Assembly: GCA_020686985.1 (NCBI GenBank)
Contig: JAJEPU010000019.1
Coordinates: forward strand, 1 to 64,000
Source of the DNA: Brotaphodocola catenula
GTDB taxonomy: Bacteria > Bacillota > Clostridia > Lachnospirales > Lachnospiraceae
Direction: 5' to 3'
Length of the DNA stretch: 64,000 bases
Numbering within the stretch: the first letter of the stretch is position 1; every line of letters begins with the position of its first letter. Both the position numbers and the translations under genes were made by a program. Positions 9,437 through 17,599 of this stretch are shown here, in pieces. The notes under the pieces were generated by a model that saw nothing but the letters and a program-made list of their open reading frames with translations, was not told the origin of the DNA and searched no databases.

Positions 9437-9489
9437 AAAAACGGCACCGCCAATCAGCAGAATCTTCTACTGACGGCGATGCCGTTTTT
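9437..9489. terminator. Bidirectional terminator after pyrI
   Basis: A long stem has AAAAACGGCA and CGCC on the left, and CGGCG and TGCCGTTTTT on the right. It lies between pyrI and the convergent HAD gene and can serve both. Confidence 0.88.
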
Positions 9490-9557
9490 CTGATTTGTTT
9501 TTATATTTTACTTTTTCACTTCTTCGTTTTGATCTATATGAACTACCCCGACTTAAA

Positions 9558-10220
9558 TCAGAACTCCTCTACGATCGTTTTCACATCTGCCGGTGTCTGT
9601 GCAAGCACATCCGCTCCGGCACCAAGAAGTTCTTCCCGGCTTCCATACCCGTAGAGCACACCGATGCTCTTCAATCCATTCTCCTTTGCACCAACGATAT
9701 CATTGCTTCGGTCTCCAACCATCACAACCTGGCTCTTATCGGTGATCCCGCAGGTTTCAAGCACATAGCAGATCACATCACCCTTCTTCTCTCTGCTCTC
9801 ATCAAGAGTCGCTCCGCCGATAAAATCAAACCGGCGCGCAAGATCAAAATGTTCAAGGATTCGCCTTGCGGTCTTCTCCGGCTTCGAGGTTGCCAGATAC
9901 AGATGATACCCTGCACTTCTCAGCTCATCTAAAAGCTCCGGAATTCCCTCATAGACGTCATTCTCGAACAAACCACCTTTTCCGTCATAATACTCGCGGA
10001 AACGCTCTACCGCCTCGAGAGACTGCTCCACGCCAAATCCATAATATTTTCTCATGCTCTCCGCTAACGGCGGTCCGATAAACGGGCGCAAAGTACTGCG
10101 ATCCGTCACGGTAATCCCGTAAGTATGCAGGGAATATTCAATCGCATTCATGATTCCTCTCGCGGAATCCGTCAAAGTTCCATCCAAGTCAAATAAAACG
10201 TGTTGAATGTTTTTTTCCAT
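9558..10220 (-). CDS. HAD-superfamily phosphatase, PGP-like
   Basis: The 220-residue protein has the HAD motifs in order: FDLDGTLTDSA with the nucleophile and acid/base Asp near residue 11, ATSKPEKTA (motif II), and a motif III/IV region ending VMVGDRSNDIVGAK. The helical cap between residues 15 and 90 puts it with phosphoglycolate phosphatase and PpaX-like enzymes. Substrate specificity cannot be read; phosphoglycolate, pyrophosphate or nucleoside monophosphates are possible. It is a single gene convergent with pyrBI. Confidence 0.88.
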   Translation of the reverse strand: MEKNIQHVLFDLDGTLTDSARGIMNAIEYSLHTYGITVTDRSTLRPFIGPPLAESMRKYYGFGVEQSLEAVERFREYYDGKGGLFENDVYEGIPELLDELRSAGYHLYLATSKPEKTARRILEHFDLARRFDFIGGATLDESREKKGDVICYVLETCGITDKSQVVMVGDRSNDIVGAKENGLKSIGVLYGYGSREELLGAGADVLAQTPADVKTIVEEF

Positions 10221-10418
10221 AGTTCTATCTTTCTCCTGTCACTGTGCACCTGCCTTGTCCACCTGGTCAGTCCTGATCCGTCCATCAGATCCGCCCTCTC
10301 AACTCTCAGACTCACAGCTTCCTCAATCTTTCTTTTTTACAACCCTCTTATTATGCCATCTCACAGTAAAAAAGGCAAGGCGAAAAAACAGGTTCCTCTC
10401 ACAGTCTCATAGTCATAC

Positions 10419-10462
10419 AAAAAAGAACTGCGCCCGATTTTTTCAGGTAGCAGTTCCTTTTC
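10419..10462 (-). terminator. Terminator of the SleB-like gene
   Basis: On the minus strand GGAACTGC and GCAGTTC form a stem followed by TTTTTTGT, about 35 bases after the stop of the wall-hydrolase gene. Confidence 0.8.
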
Positions 10463-10497
10463 ATTTTCCCTAAAAGCACCGCGCTATCAGGAAACTT

Positions 10498-11436
10498 TTA
10501 TTTAAAAAATTCATGTCCCCCATGCTCGAACAGATAGTGAAGTGATCCGTCAAACCATCGGACGTTTCCGTTTTGGGAAAGTTTTCGATTCATAAAGTAG
10601 AGAGCTCCCTGCGAGTAATCCTCCCCCGCAAGTGCGCGATCCACCGCTTCCACCGTGGCTTCCGTCACCTTACAGCGATTGATGCTTCCATCAATCACCG
10701 GTGAAAACTGCGACTTCTGATAGACCACACCGGTGATGCTCGCCGGAAAGGACTTATTCAAAACGCGATTGATCACCACATTGGCAACCAGAATTCGTCC
10801 CTTCATGTCACATCCGCCGGCTTCCGCCTGAACAATCCTCTGAAGAACCGTCAAGTCCTCGGGTGTGTAAGACACCACGGCCGCTGCCATCTTTGCCTCT
10901 GCCTCCTGACGTTTCCGTTCTTCCTCCGCTCTTCTTCTGGCTTCTTCCTCTTCCTGTCTTCTTCGTTCCTCCTCTACCCGGCGAATCTCCTCTTTCGTCT
11001 CTTCCACGGCTTCTTCCCTCAACTGCCGTGCATCAAGTTCTTCCTGCACATTCTTTGCCAGCGTACTTCCCGCCAACAGCTGTCCACTCTTTACCTCTTC
11101 GGTATCATGACCCGCAAGATGAAATGGTATTTTTGCTTCCGTAAGCAGTACAACTTCCTCAGTCTGTGCCACTTCTGCCTCTCCGATCTTTTCCTCGATC
11201 TCTTCTGTCTCTTTCAGACTTTCCTCCTCAGAAGAAGTCTCCGCATATGCAGTCAGAGCATTTCGCCCTCCTCCTGCAAATCCGGCTGAAGCAAAGGTCA
11301 GCACTGCAACCACCACGCTTCCCGTCATCAAGATGGCGCGTGAGCGGTACATCTGCTTTGTCACATTGACGCTCTTTACTGTCAGCGTCCGGACAAGCTG
11401 ATAAACCGACTGAAGAAATGAGCATATTGCAAGCAT
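10498..11436 (-). CDS. Cell-wall hydrolase, SleB family
   Basis: The 312-residue protein has an N-terminal hydrophobic helix near residues 35-55 (ILMTGSVVVAVLTFASAGFA), a charged Glu/Arg-rich coiled coil around residues 125-190, and a C-terminal SleB domain of about 125 residues. In that domain QRIVQAEAGGCD carries the catalytic Glu and VANVVINRVLN and QFSPVIDGS are typical. SleB-type domains cleave spore cortex or vegetative peptidoglycan. The protein is exported and probably membrane-tethered. ATG 11436 follows GAGAGGAG. Its promoter is about 350 bases upstream, leaving a long untranslated leader. Confidence 0.85.
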   Translation of the reverse strand: MLAICSFLQSVYQLVRTLTVKSVNVTKQMYRSRAILMTGSVVVAVLTFASAGFAGGGRNALTAYAETSSEEESLKETEEIEEKIGEAEVAQTEEVVLLTEAKIPFHLAGHDTEEVKSGQLLAGSTLAKNVQEELDARQLREEAVEETKEEIRRVEEERRRQEEEEARRRAEEERKRQEAEAKMAAAVVSYTPEDLTVLQRIVQAEAGGCDMKGRILVANVVINRVLNKSFPASITGVVYQKSQFSPVIDGSINRCKVTEATVEAVDRALAGEDYSQGALYFMNRKLSQNGNVRWFDGSLHYLFEHGGHEFFK

Positions 11437-11984
11437 ACAATACTCCTCTCTTCGATCTTTCCGGTCCGTTCTCAAAATCTGGTTTTCGGGATTTTGATTT
11501 TTGAAATCCGTCCCGGAACGTGGAGGCGATCCCATTGCGTTTTGCTAATAAAAAGTGGGATACAAAACATGAATTTTCAAAATCGCCTGTTTCCTGGTAA
11601 CTTCGCGTTACTGTTCTGTTTTTGTTCACTCTTATTTTGTTTTCATGATCAGTTCTTATCATTTCTCATGATTCTTCTCTCTGGCTCTTGTAGCAATCCT
11701 GTAACAATCTTGTAGCTCGTAGCAAGATCGACTACTCCTGCCGATCTGCACAGTGAGCGCGCAGATCTTCCATCAGCAACGTGACTTCCGCTATTGTAGT
11801 TGGCGCTTAATAAAATGTCAATAACTCTTTCATACTTTTGTCACATCTGACACCCAGTTTTTCGCATACTTTTTGAATTTTGTACAGGACATATAAATTT
11901 TTTCGGGTAAAACCAGCGAAATTTTGTGAATAAAATTTTTCTTTTATTACGCTTTTATTACATTTTTGTTAAATATAACGATAG
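11437..11984 (-). other. Long structured leader of the SleB-like gene
   Basis: No open frame of note is seen. From the promoter at 11793-11821 the transcript runs about 350 bases before the start codon. It can form a GATCTGC/GCAGATC hairpin near its 5' end and further stems closer to the gene. I did not recognise a known riboswitch; c-di-AMP and c-di-GMP consensus elements were looked for by eye and not found. Confidence 0.4.
11793..11821 (-). promoter_or_regulatory. Promoter of the SleB-like gene
   Basis: On the minus strand TTGACA and TACAAT are separated by exactly 17 bases, a near-consensus housekeeping promoter, oriented toward the gene at 10498-11436. Confidence 0.75.
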
Positions 11985-12017
11985 AAAAAAAGAGTCGAAA
12001 TTCCTCGACTCTTTTTT
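11985..12017 (-). terminator. Terminator after the YbaK gene
   Basis: AAAAAAGAGTCGA and TCGACTCTTTTTT form a perfect stem with a six-base loop. It lies about 40 bases beyond the YbaK stop and ends the aconitase-family operon. It is symmetrical enough to act in both directions. Confidence 0.88.
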
Positions 12018-12056
12018 ATGTAAACTATCTGTGATTCAAACTTTCATTAATTCTCA

Positions 12057-12569
12057 TCAATCCTGCACCAGACTGACAAATTCTGCCTCGGTGTAGGCGC
12101 GCAGTTCCTCCGGATTTACGAGAACCTGCAAGCCTCTCTGACCGGCACTGACCGCAATCTCATCAAAAAGCTGAGCTGTTTCTTCTATATAAGTGGGGAA
12201 CTTTTTCTTCATTCCAACCGGAGAACAGCCCCCGCGGATATAACCGGTCAGCGGAAGCAGATCCTTCACATGGATCATCTCCACCTTTTTGTCCTTTGCA
12301 ACTTTTGCGACCTTCTTTAAATCCAACTCCTCTGCGACCGGGATACAGCAGACGAGGTATCCCGTCTTCTCCCCCTTGAGCACAAGCGTCTTAAACACAG
12401 TCTCCACATCCTGACCAAGCTGATCAGCGACATGGATGCCAGACAGATCATTCTCATCGACCTCGTAGGATTTCACACCGTAGGAAATTCCCGCGGAGTC
12501 GAGAAGACGCATCACATTCGTCTTCTCAACCTTTTCTGCCTTCTTAATTTTGTCTTTCTTTTCTTTCAT
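12057..12569 (-). CDS. ybaK: Cys-tRNA(Pro)/Pro-tRNA deacylase, YbaK/EbsC family
   Basis: The 170-residue protein clears mischarged tRNA in trans. Landmarks are FKTLVLKG, the VAEELDLKKVAK segment and GYIRGGCSPVGMKKKFPTYI, with the conserved Lys and Gly of the active-site groove. The N-terminal 15 residues are Lys-rich and not part of the fold. ATG 12569 was chosen; a TTG two codons earlier is closer to the AAAGGA site and cannot be excluded. It follows the second LeuC-like gene by 48 bases on the same strand and is probably the last gene of that operon. Confidence 0.9.
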   Translation of the reverse strand: MKEKKDKIKKAEKVEKTNVMRLLDSAGISYGVKSYEVDENDLSGIHVADQLGQDVETVFKTLVLKGEKTGYLVCCIPVAEELDLKKVAKVAKDKKVEMIHVKDLLPLTGYIRGGCSPVGMKKKFPTYIEETAQLFDEIAVSAGQRGLQVLVNPEELRAYTEAEFVSLVQD

Positions 12570-12617
12570 AACCAAATCAAATCCTTTAAGCCATTTTCCG
12601 TTTTGCTGTCATTCCGC

Positions 12618-13862
12618 TTACGGATTTACAATCTTTCCTGCGATTGCACAGGCTGCCGCCGTCTTCGGGGAAGCGAGGTAGATCTCTACCTTTGAGGTTC
12701 CCATTCTTCCGAGGAAGTTGCGGTTGTTCGTTGCAACCACGCGCTCTCCGTCGCTTAAGATACCACCGGTACGTCCACAGCACAGACCGCATCCCGGATG
12801 AGTGACAATCGCACCTGCCTCGATCAGTTTCTCAAGAATACCCTCTCTCAGTGCCTCCTCATAGACCTTCCGGCTTGCCGGAGTCACGATCATCTTCACA
12901 AACGGAGCAACTTTCTTTCCGTCAAGCACCTCAGCCGCGGAGCGAAGATCCTCGAGACGACCATTCGTACAGGAGCCGAGGAAGACCTGATCGATCACCG
13001 TGCCCTCAACTTCGGTGACATTGCGGATCTTATCTACCTGAGACGGGCATGCCATAACCGGAACGAAATCCTCTGCCTGATACTTCAATGTCTTTAAGTA
13101 AACGGCATCTGCGTCACCCTTTAAATTCTTCTGGAAATCATTTAACTCGATCTCACAGTACTCTGCGGTCTTCTCATCCGGGGTAAAGGTTGCACACTTT
13201 GCACCTGCCTCGATCGCCATATTTGCCATCGTCATTCGGCTTGCAACCGTCATGTTCTCGATCGCAGAACCTGAAAACTCAAGCGCACGGTAGGTTGCAC
13301 CGTCTGCGCCGAGGTCTCCGATAATCCGAAGGATCACATCCTTCGACATCACGTTCTCCGGCAGGGTTCCATTGATCTCCACGCGGATCGTCTCCGGGAC
13401 TTTGACCCAGAGCGTACCGGTTCCGAGAATACCTGCCATCTCGGTATATCCGATTCCGGTTGAGAATGCGCCGACACAGCCGTAAGTCGTCGTGTGGCTG
13501 TCCGTTCCGAACACAACGTCACCCGGCTTTACATATCCGGCTTCCGTCATCAGCTGATGACAGATACCGTCACTGCGATGAACATGCTTCATGCCATACT
13601 TCTCTGCGAATGCATCGCCGACTTTGTAATGGCGCACATCGTCCTGCTGGCTTGCCGGAACGAGGTGATCGTAGATCATCACAACCTTGTCCGGGTCCCA
13701 GACTTTTTTAAATCCCATCTCGTTAAATTTATTTACGATAAACGGCATCATGATGTCGTCGAGCATGACACGATCGACATTGACCGTCACGATCTCGCCC
13801 GGCTTTACGCTCTCTCTGCCGATGTTGTGGGCGATGATCTTCTCAATAATTGTCTGTCCCAT
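12618..13862 (-). CDS. 3-isopropylmalate dehydratase-family large subunit, copy 2
   Basis: The 414-residue protein is an aconitase-superfamily large subunit carrying a [4Fe-4S] cluster. The ligands are visible as FLGSCTNGR and CGLC within HPGCGLCCGRTGG, the C-x2-C of the family. GTDSHTTTYGCVGAFSTG is the substrate/cluster region. The closing segment TNNRNFLGRMG is close to ordinary LeuC. It pairs with the small subunit at 13930-14424. Candidate substrates are 3-isopropylmalate, citramalate, homoaconitate or dimethylmalate; sequence reading alone does not decide. Confidence 0.85.
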   Translation of the reverse strand: MGQTIIEKIIAHNIGRESVKPGEIVTVNVDRVMLDDIMMPFIVNKFNEMGFKKVWDPDKVVMIYDHLVPASQQDDVRHYKVGDAFAEKYGMKHVHRSDGICHQLMTEAGYVKPGDVVFGTDSHTTTYGCVGAFSTGIGYTEMAGILGTGTLWVKVPETIRVEINGTLPENVMSKDVILRIIGDLGADGATYRALEFSGSAIENMTVASRMTMANMAIEAGAKCATFTPDEKTAEYCEIELNDFQKNLKGDADAVYLKTLKYQAEDFVPVMACPSQVDKIRNVTEVEGTVIDQVFLGSCTNGRLEDLRSAAEVLDGKKVAPFVKMIVTPASRKVYEEALREGILEKLIEAGAIVTHPGCGLCCGRTGGILSDGERVVATNNRNFLGRMGTSKVEIYLASPKTAAACAIAGKIVNP

Positions 13863-13893
13863 CTTTTTTTCTCCCCAATCTTAAAGTCCGTTT

Positions 13894-13931
13894 CACGTTA
13901 TCTTACGGCACTCTCGGTTCCAAAAGTGCCT
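13894..13931. repeat. 38-bp intergenic repeat, copy 1
   Basis: The 38-bp sequence begins CACGTTATCTTACGGCACT and ends CCAAAAGTGCCT. It recurs at 37103-37140 with one mismatch. GGCACT and AGTGCC make a small hairpin. Here it overlaps the junction between the copy-2 small-subunit stop and the large-subunit start. Confidence 0.8.
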
Positions 13932-14424
13932 ATTTGTGAATACCGTTTCTCTTCTGCATTGCCTTGACGAGACCGCCCGCATTCAGAATCTCCACCAGAT
14001 TGTCCGGCAGGGATGCGATCGGGTACTTCTCTCCATTGTGGTCAACGTCCTGATTGACGGTCACGGTGATCGTGTCGCCTTCCTTCACATGATCGTGAAG
14101 GTCCGGCTGTTCAATCAGAAGCAAGCCATTGTTGATCGAGTTGCGGAAAAAGATTCGCGCGAAGGATTTCGCAATCACACAGCGGATTCCAAGTGCCTTC
14201 ACGACCTCCGGTGCCTGTTCTCTCGAAGAACCGCAACCGAAGTTCTTTCCTGCGACAATGATGTCTCCCGGCTGAATCTGACCCGCAAGCTCCGGGCGCA
14301 GTGGGGAAAATCCATACTGTTTCATATCTTCAATCGTCTTTAATGCCAGATACTCGGTCGGGATGATGATGTCGGTATCGATGTCATCTCCGAGAACCCA
14401 GACGCGACCTGTAAACTGTTCCAT
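13930..14424 (-). CDS. 3-isopropylmalate dehydratase-family small subunit, copy 2
   Basis: The 164-residue swivel-domain subunit has [11 protein letters not shown] at residues 10-20, [15 protein letters not shown] in the middle and [14 protein letters not shown] after it, all typical of LeuD-type chains. ATG 14424 (MEQFTGRVW) matches family length; an alternative ATG at 14463 directly abuts the upstream stop. The specificity loop reads [12 protein letters not shown], different from SQYLLLPNIEEM in the other copy. It assembles with the large subunit encoded next. Confidence 0.87.
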   Translation of the reverse strand: MEQFTGRVWVLGDDIDTDIIIPTEYLALKTIEDMKQYGFSPLRPELAGQIQPGDIIVAGKNFGCGSSREQAPEVVKALGIRCVIAKSFARIFFRNSINNGLLLIEQPDLHDHVKEGDTITVTVNQDVDHNGEKYPIASLPDNLVEILNAGGLVKAMQKRNGIHK

Positions 14425-14463
14425 ATTCTCTATTGTCCTCTCTCTTCTCTCCTGATAAATCAT

Positions 14464-15714
14464 TTAGAGCTGATCTGCGGTGCAGATCTCACCCTTGATT
14501 GCGGAAGCGGTAACGGTTGCAGAAGATCCCAGGTAAACCTTGGAGCTTGGGTGACCTGCACGACCCTTGAAGTTTCTCGTACCCGTGCTGATCAGCACCT
14601 CATTTTCTCCAATGACACCCTGACAGCTTCCCCAGCAGACACTGCAGTTCGGGTTCATCACGATTGCACCGCTCTCCATGAAGATCTCGATCAGACCTTC
14701 CTTCATCGCCTGAAGATAAACTTCCTGGCTTGCCGGAACAACGAGGAATCTCACATGATCGGAAACCTTGTGACCTTTCAGGATCTTTGCGCCGACGCGC
14801 AGATCGTCGATACGTCCGTTGTTGCAGGAGCCAAGGAAGGCCTCATCGATGCGGACTCCGCAGACTTCCTTTGCCGGAACGACATCATCGACAAAGTCCG
14901 GGCGTGCTGCAACCGGCTGAATCTTCGACAGATCAAACGTATATTCTCTCGCATAGACAGCATCCGGATCGCTCTCAAAGACTGCCTTCGGCTCTCTGCC
15001 TCTCTCTCTCAAATACTCTAACGCAATTTCATCTGCCTGGAAGATCGCGGTCTTTGCGCCTGCCTCAACTGCGAGGTTGCACAGAACCATACGGTCGTTG
15101 ACACTCAGCGTCTTTGTGCCCTCTCCGGTAAACTCCATCACCTGGTAATTCACGCCGTTTGCGCCGATCTCACCGATGATCGTCAGCATCAAATCTCTCG
15201 GGTAAACGCCCTCCGGCAGTTTTCCGACGAGATTAAACTTTACGGTCTCCGGAACAAGTACCCAGGAAGTACCGGTTACCATTCCATAGAGCAGGTCGGT
15301 ACAGCCGACACCGGTACCGAATGCACCGAGTGCACCGTAGGTGCAGGTATGACTGTCTGCGCCGAAAATCAGCTCGCCCGGACGCACATAATTCTCCATC
15401 ATAATCTGATGGCAGACACCCTTTCCCTCCCAGAAATCAATGTTGTGCTCTCTCGCAAAGTCACGCATCTTCTTCTGGGATGCAGCGGTCTTCGGGCTGT
15501 CGGACGGAACATTGTGATCGACAATGAAGACCATCTTCTTCGGATCTGCAATGTGAGGATGTTTTAACTTATTGTGATACATATCGACGGTCAGATGGGT
15601 CGTTCCATCGTTGCTCATCATGCGATCCAGATTGACCGTGTGAATATCTCCTGCCTTTACCTCCGGCACACCCGCTGCCAGAGCAATAATCTTTTCTGCG
15701 ATTGTCATTCCCAT
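14464..15714 (-). CDS. 3-isopropylmalate dehydratase-family large subunit, copy 1
   Basis: This 416-residue large subunit has FGADSHTCTYGALGAFGTG and cluster cysteines in FLGSCNNGR and CSVCWGSC. The C-terminal region reads STGTRNFKGRAGHPSSKVYL, more divergent from ordinary LeuC than copy 2, so a different substrate is plausible. ATG 15714 follows AAGGAGG by 9 bases; the site lies within the end of the small-subunit gene. It is followed directly by copy-2 small subunit, so all four genes are one transcript. Confidence 0.85.
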   Translation of the reverse strand: MGMTIAEKIIALAAGVPEVKAGDIHTVNLDRMMSNDGTTHLTVDMYHNKLKHPHIADPKKMVFIVDHNVPSDSPKTAASQKKMRDFAREHNIDFWEGKGVCHQIMMENYVRPGELIFGADSHTCTYGALGAFGTGVGCTDLLYGMVTGTSWVLVPETVKFNLVGKLPEGVYPRDLMLTIIGEIGANGVNYQVMEFTGEGTKTLSVNDRMVLCNLAVEAGAKTAIFQADEIALEYLRERGREPKAVFESDPDAVYAREYTFDLSKIQPVAARPDFVDDVVPAKEVCGVRIDEAFLGSCNNGRIDDLRVGAKILKGHKVSDHVRFLVVPASQEVYLQAMKEGLIEIFMESGAIVMNPNCSVCWGSCQGVIGENEVLISTGTRNFKGRAGHPSSKVYLGSSATVTASAIKGEICTADQL

Positions 15715-15718
15715 GATC

Positions 15719-16198
15719 TTAGTCCTCCTTGTTCAGAGACGCAATCAATCCGCCCTGACTCAAAATATTCTGCATGTATTCCGGCAGTTTCGTGCAGGAA
15801 TAAGTCACTCCGTTTGCCACTGCAACTCCGTCTGTCAGGGACAGCTCCATCTCATCCCCGGTCTGTACAGCGTCCGGAAGATCCTTGCAGACGATAACCG
15901 GAAGTCCGATGTTGATTGCATTCCGGTAGAAAATCCGTGCAAAAGATTTCGCCACAACTGCCTGAATTCCAAGTGCCTTTAAAACGCTTGGTGCCTGCTC
16001 TCTCGAGGAACCACAGCCAAAGTTCTCTCCTCCGACTACATAGTCTCCCGGTTTTGCCTTCTTCGGAAAATCCGGATCAAGGGATTCAAACGTATGTACC
16101 TTCATCTCCTCAATATTTGGCAGTAACAGATACTGCGATGCGATAATCTGATCCGTATCCAGGTCGTTGTGAAATTTGAAAATTTTTCCCACAGACAT
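15719..16198 (-). CDS. 3-isopropylmalate dehydratase-family small subunit, copy 1
   Basis: The 159-residue chain starts at ATG 16198 (MSVGKIFKFHNDLDTDQI) after [22 protein letters not shown] and IFYRNAINIGLPVIV are typical of LeuD-type swivel domains. It is the first gene of the four-subunit operon, downstream of a structured leader and opposite a LysR gene. It should pair with the large subunit at 14464-15714. Confidence 0.87.
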   Translation of the reverse strand: MSVGKIFKFHNDLDTDQIIASQYLLLPNIEEMKVHTFESLDPDFPKKAKPGDYVVGGENFGCGSSREQAPSVLKALGIQAVVAKSFARIFYRNAINIGLPVIVCKDLPDAVQTGDEMELSLTDGVAVANGVTYSCTKLPEYMQNILSQGGLIASLNKED

Positions 16199-16513
16199 TG
16201 TCTCTTCCTCCTTGTGCTTCAACGTTTTAACCCTTTTTGTTGAAGTCTTCTCTGTACTCCGCGCCCGATTGCCGGTTCGATCATACCGACTTACTGTCAT
16301 AGTAAGACTAACTCGCTGTCCTATGATACCGGCTCGTTTTGCGGACACAATCTTTTTTCTCAATAATCGTTTGTATTATATCATTTTCACTGCTATAATA
16401 ACAATAGATAATACTCATATTTATCATAACAGTCAGTTATAAAATGATTATCGTTTGATTCTATCATGAAACTTGGAAATTTATAAATATTAGAAGAGGA
16501 TTAAAAGATTTAC
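16199..16513. other. Overlapping divergent promoters and leader hairpin
   Basis: The LysR promoter (TTGTAT at 16371-16376, TATAAT at 16394-16399, 17-base spacer) overlaps a minus-strand promoter for the aconitase-family operon (-10 TATAAT complement at 16375-16380, TTGTTA at 16399-16404). This is the usual LysR layout. The operon leader carries a long hairpin at 16271-16333 with outer arms GCCGGT/ACCGGC and ATCATA/TATGAT, and an inner CTTACT/AGTAAG stem. Confidence 0.6.
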
Positions 16514-17437
16514 ATGGATCAAAATTTATCTCAGTATCGAATTTTTTACGCAGTTGCATCGGCGGGCAATATCTCGCGCGCCGCAAAGGAACTCTACATC
16601 AGCCAGCCTGCGATCAGCAAATCGATCAGCAAGCTCGAGGATTCTCTCGGGACAACGCTGTTCACGCGAGGATCTCGCGGGGTTCAGCTGACGGAGGAGG
16701 GTGCGCTTCTGTTTGCACACACGAAAGCCGCATTTGAACAGCTCTCCGCCGGGGAACTTGAGCTCAAGCGCATCAAGGAATTCAATATGGGACACATTCG
16801 CATCGGCGTCAGCAACACGCTCTGCCGGTTCATCATGGTTTCCTATTTAAAGGATTTCATTGCACGCTACCCACACATCAAGATCACGATCGAGAGCCAG
16901 TCCACAACGCACACGCTCTCGATGCTCGAACAACAGCAGATCGATGTCGGTCTGATCGCAGAGCCCCAGCGTCACCAGAAAAACCTCCACGTTCTGCCGG
17001 TCATGGACATCGAGGACATCTTTGCCGCCTCTCCGACATACCTTGAGAACCTGCGTCTGCGCGAGGGTGCGGATGCCGATGTCTTTCAGGTCGGCAACAT
17101 CATGCTTCTCGACAAGAACAACATCACCCGCCATTACATTGACGACTACATGAGTCTCAACCACATCACGGCAAACAACCTGCTCGAAGTGACAACGATG
17201 GATCTTCTGATCGAGTTCACACGAATCGGTCTCGGAATCGGAAGTGTGATCAAAGAATTTGTACAGGAAGATTTGGAGAATGGACGGCTCGTCCAGCTCA
17301 AGCTCGACACCCCGATCCACAAGCGAACAATCGGCTTTGCCTGCCACAAAAACAGGACTTCCCGGGCACTCGACACCTTCATGCGCTTCTGTGAGGAGCG
17401 CGCAAAGAAATCTCTGAGCGAAAGCCTTTCATTTTAA
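16514..17437 (+). CDS. LysR-family transcriptional regulator
   Basis: The 307-residue protein has an N-terminal winged helix-turn-helix (FYAVASAGNISRAAKELYIS, then QPAISKSISKLEDSLGTTLF) and a periplasmic-binding-like effector domain from about residue 90. It is divergent from the aconitase-family operon and probably controls it in response to an organic acid intermediate. The effector is unknown. The C-terminus is short and serine-rich. Confidence 0.92.
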   Translation: MDQNLSQYRIFYAVASAGNISRAAKELYISQPAISKSISKLEDSLGTTLFTRGSRGVQLTEEGALLFAHTKAAFEQLSAGELELKRIKEFNMGHIRIGVSNTLCRFIMVSYLKDFIARYPHIKITIESQSTTHTLSMLEQQQIDVGLIAEPQRHQKNLHVLPVMDIEDIFAASPTYLENLRLREGADADVFQVGNIMLLDKNNITRHYIDDYMSLNHITANNLLEVTTMDLLIEFTRIGLGIGSVIKEFVQEDLENGRLVQLKLDTPIHKRTIGFACHKNRTSRALDTFMRFCEERAKKSLSESLSF

Positions 17438-17479
17438 ATAAAAGCTCCCGAAAAGTCCTATTATATATTGTTCAAGTCG

Positions 17480-17599
17480 ACGCTCGCGGAGACTTGGCGC
17501 GTAATTCTGGTCAGCTTTGCTGACATCTTCCCATCGGAATTACTGCGCATCCACGCGGAGCGTATAACTCAGAGGGGAGGACATCCACTCTGAGTTATA
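17480..17599. repeat. Intergenic palindromes between LysR and oleate hydratase genes
   Basis: Two adjacent palindromes fill the gap between convergent genes. The first has ACGCTC/GAGCGT outer arms with CGCGTAATTC/GAATTACTGCG and GTCAGC/GCTGAC inside. The second, 17563-17599, is a perfect 11-base stem TATAACTCAGA/TCTGAGTTATA that abuts the oleate hydratase stop. There is no T run, so they are not classical terminators. Confidence 0.6.

Noticed and set aside
11437..11790. Possible c-di-AMP riboswitch before the SleB-like gene
   Set aside because: The context fits, but the conserved sequence blocks of that class could not be matched.
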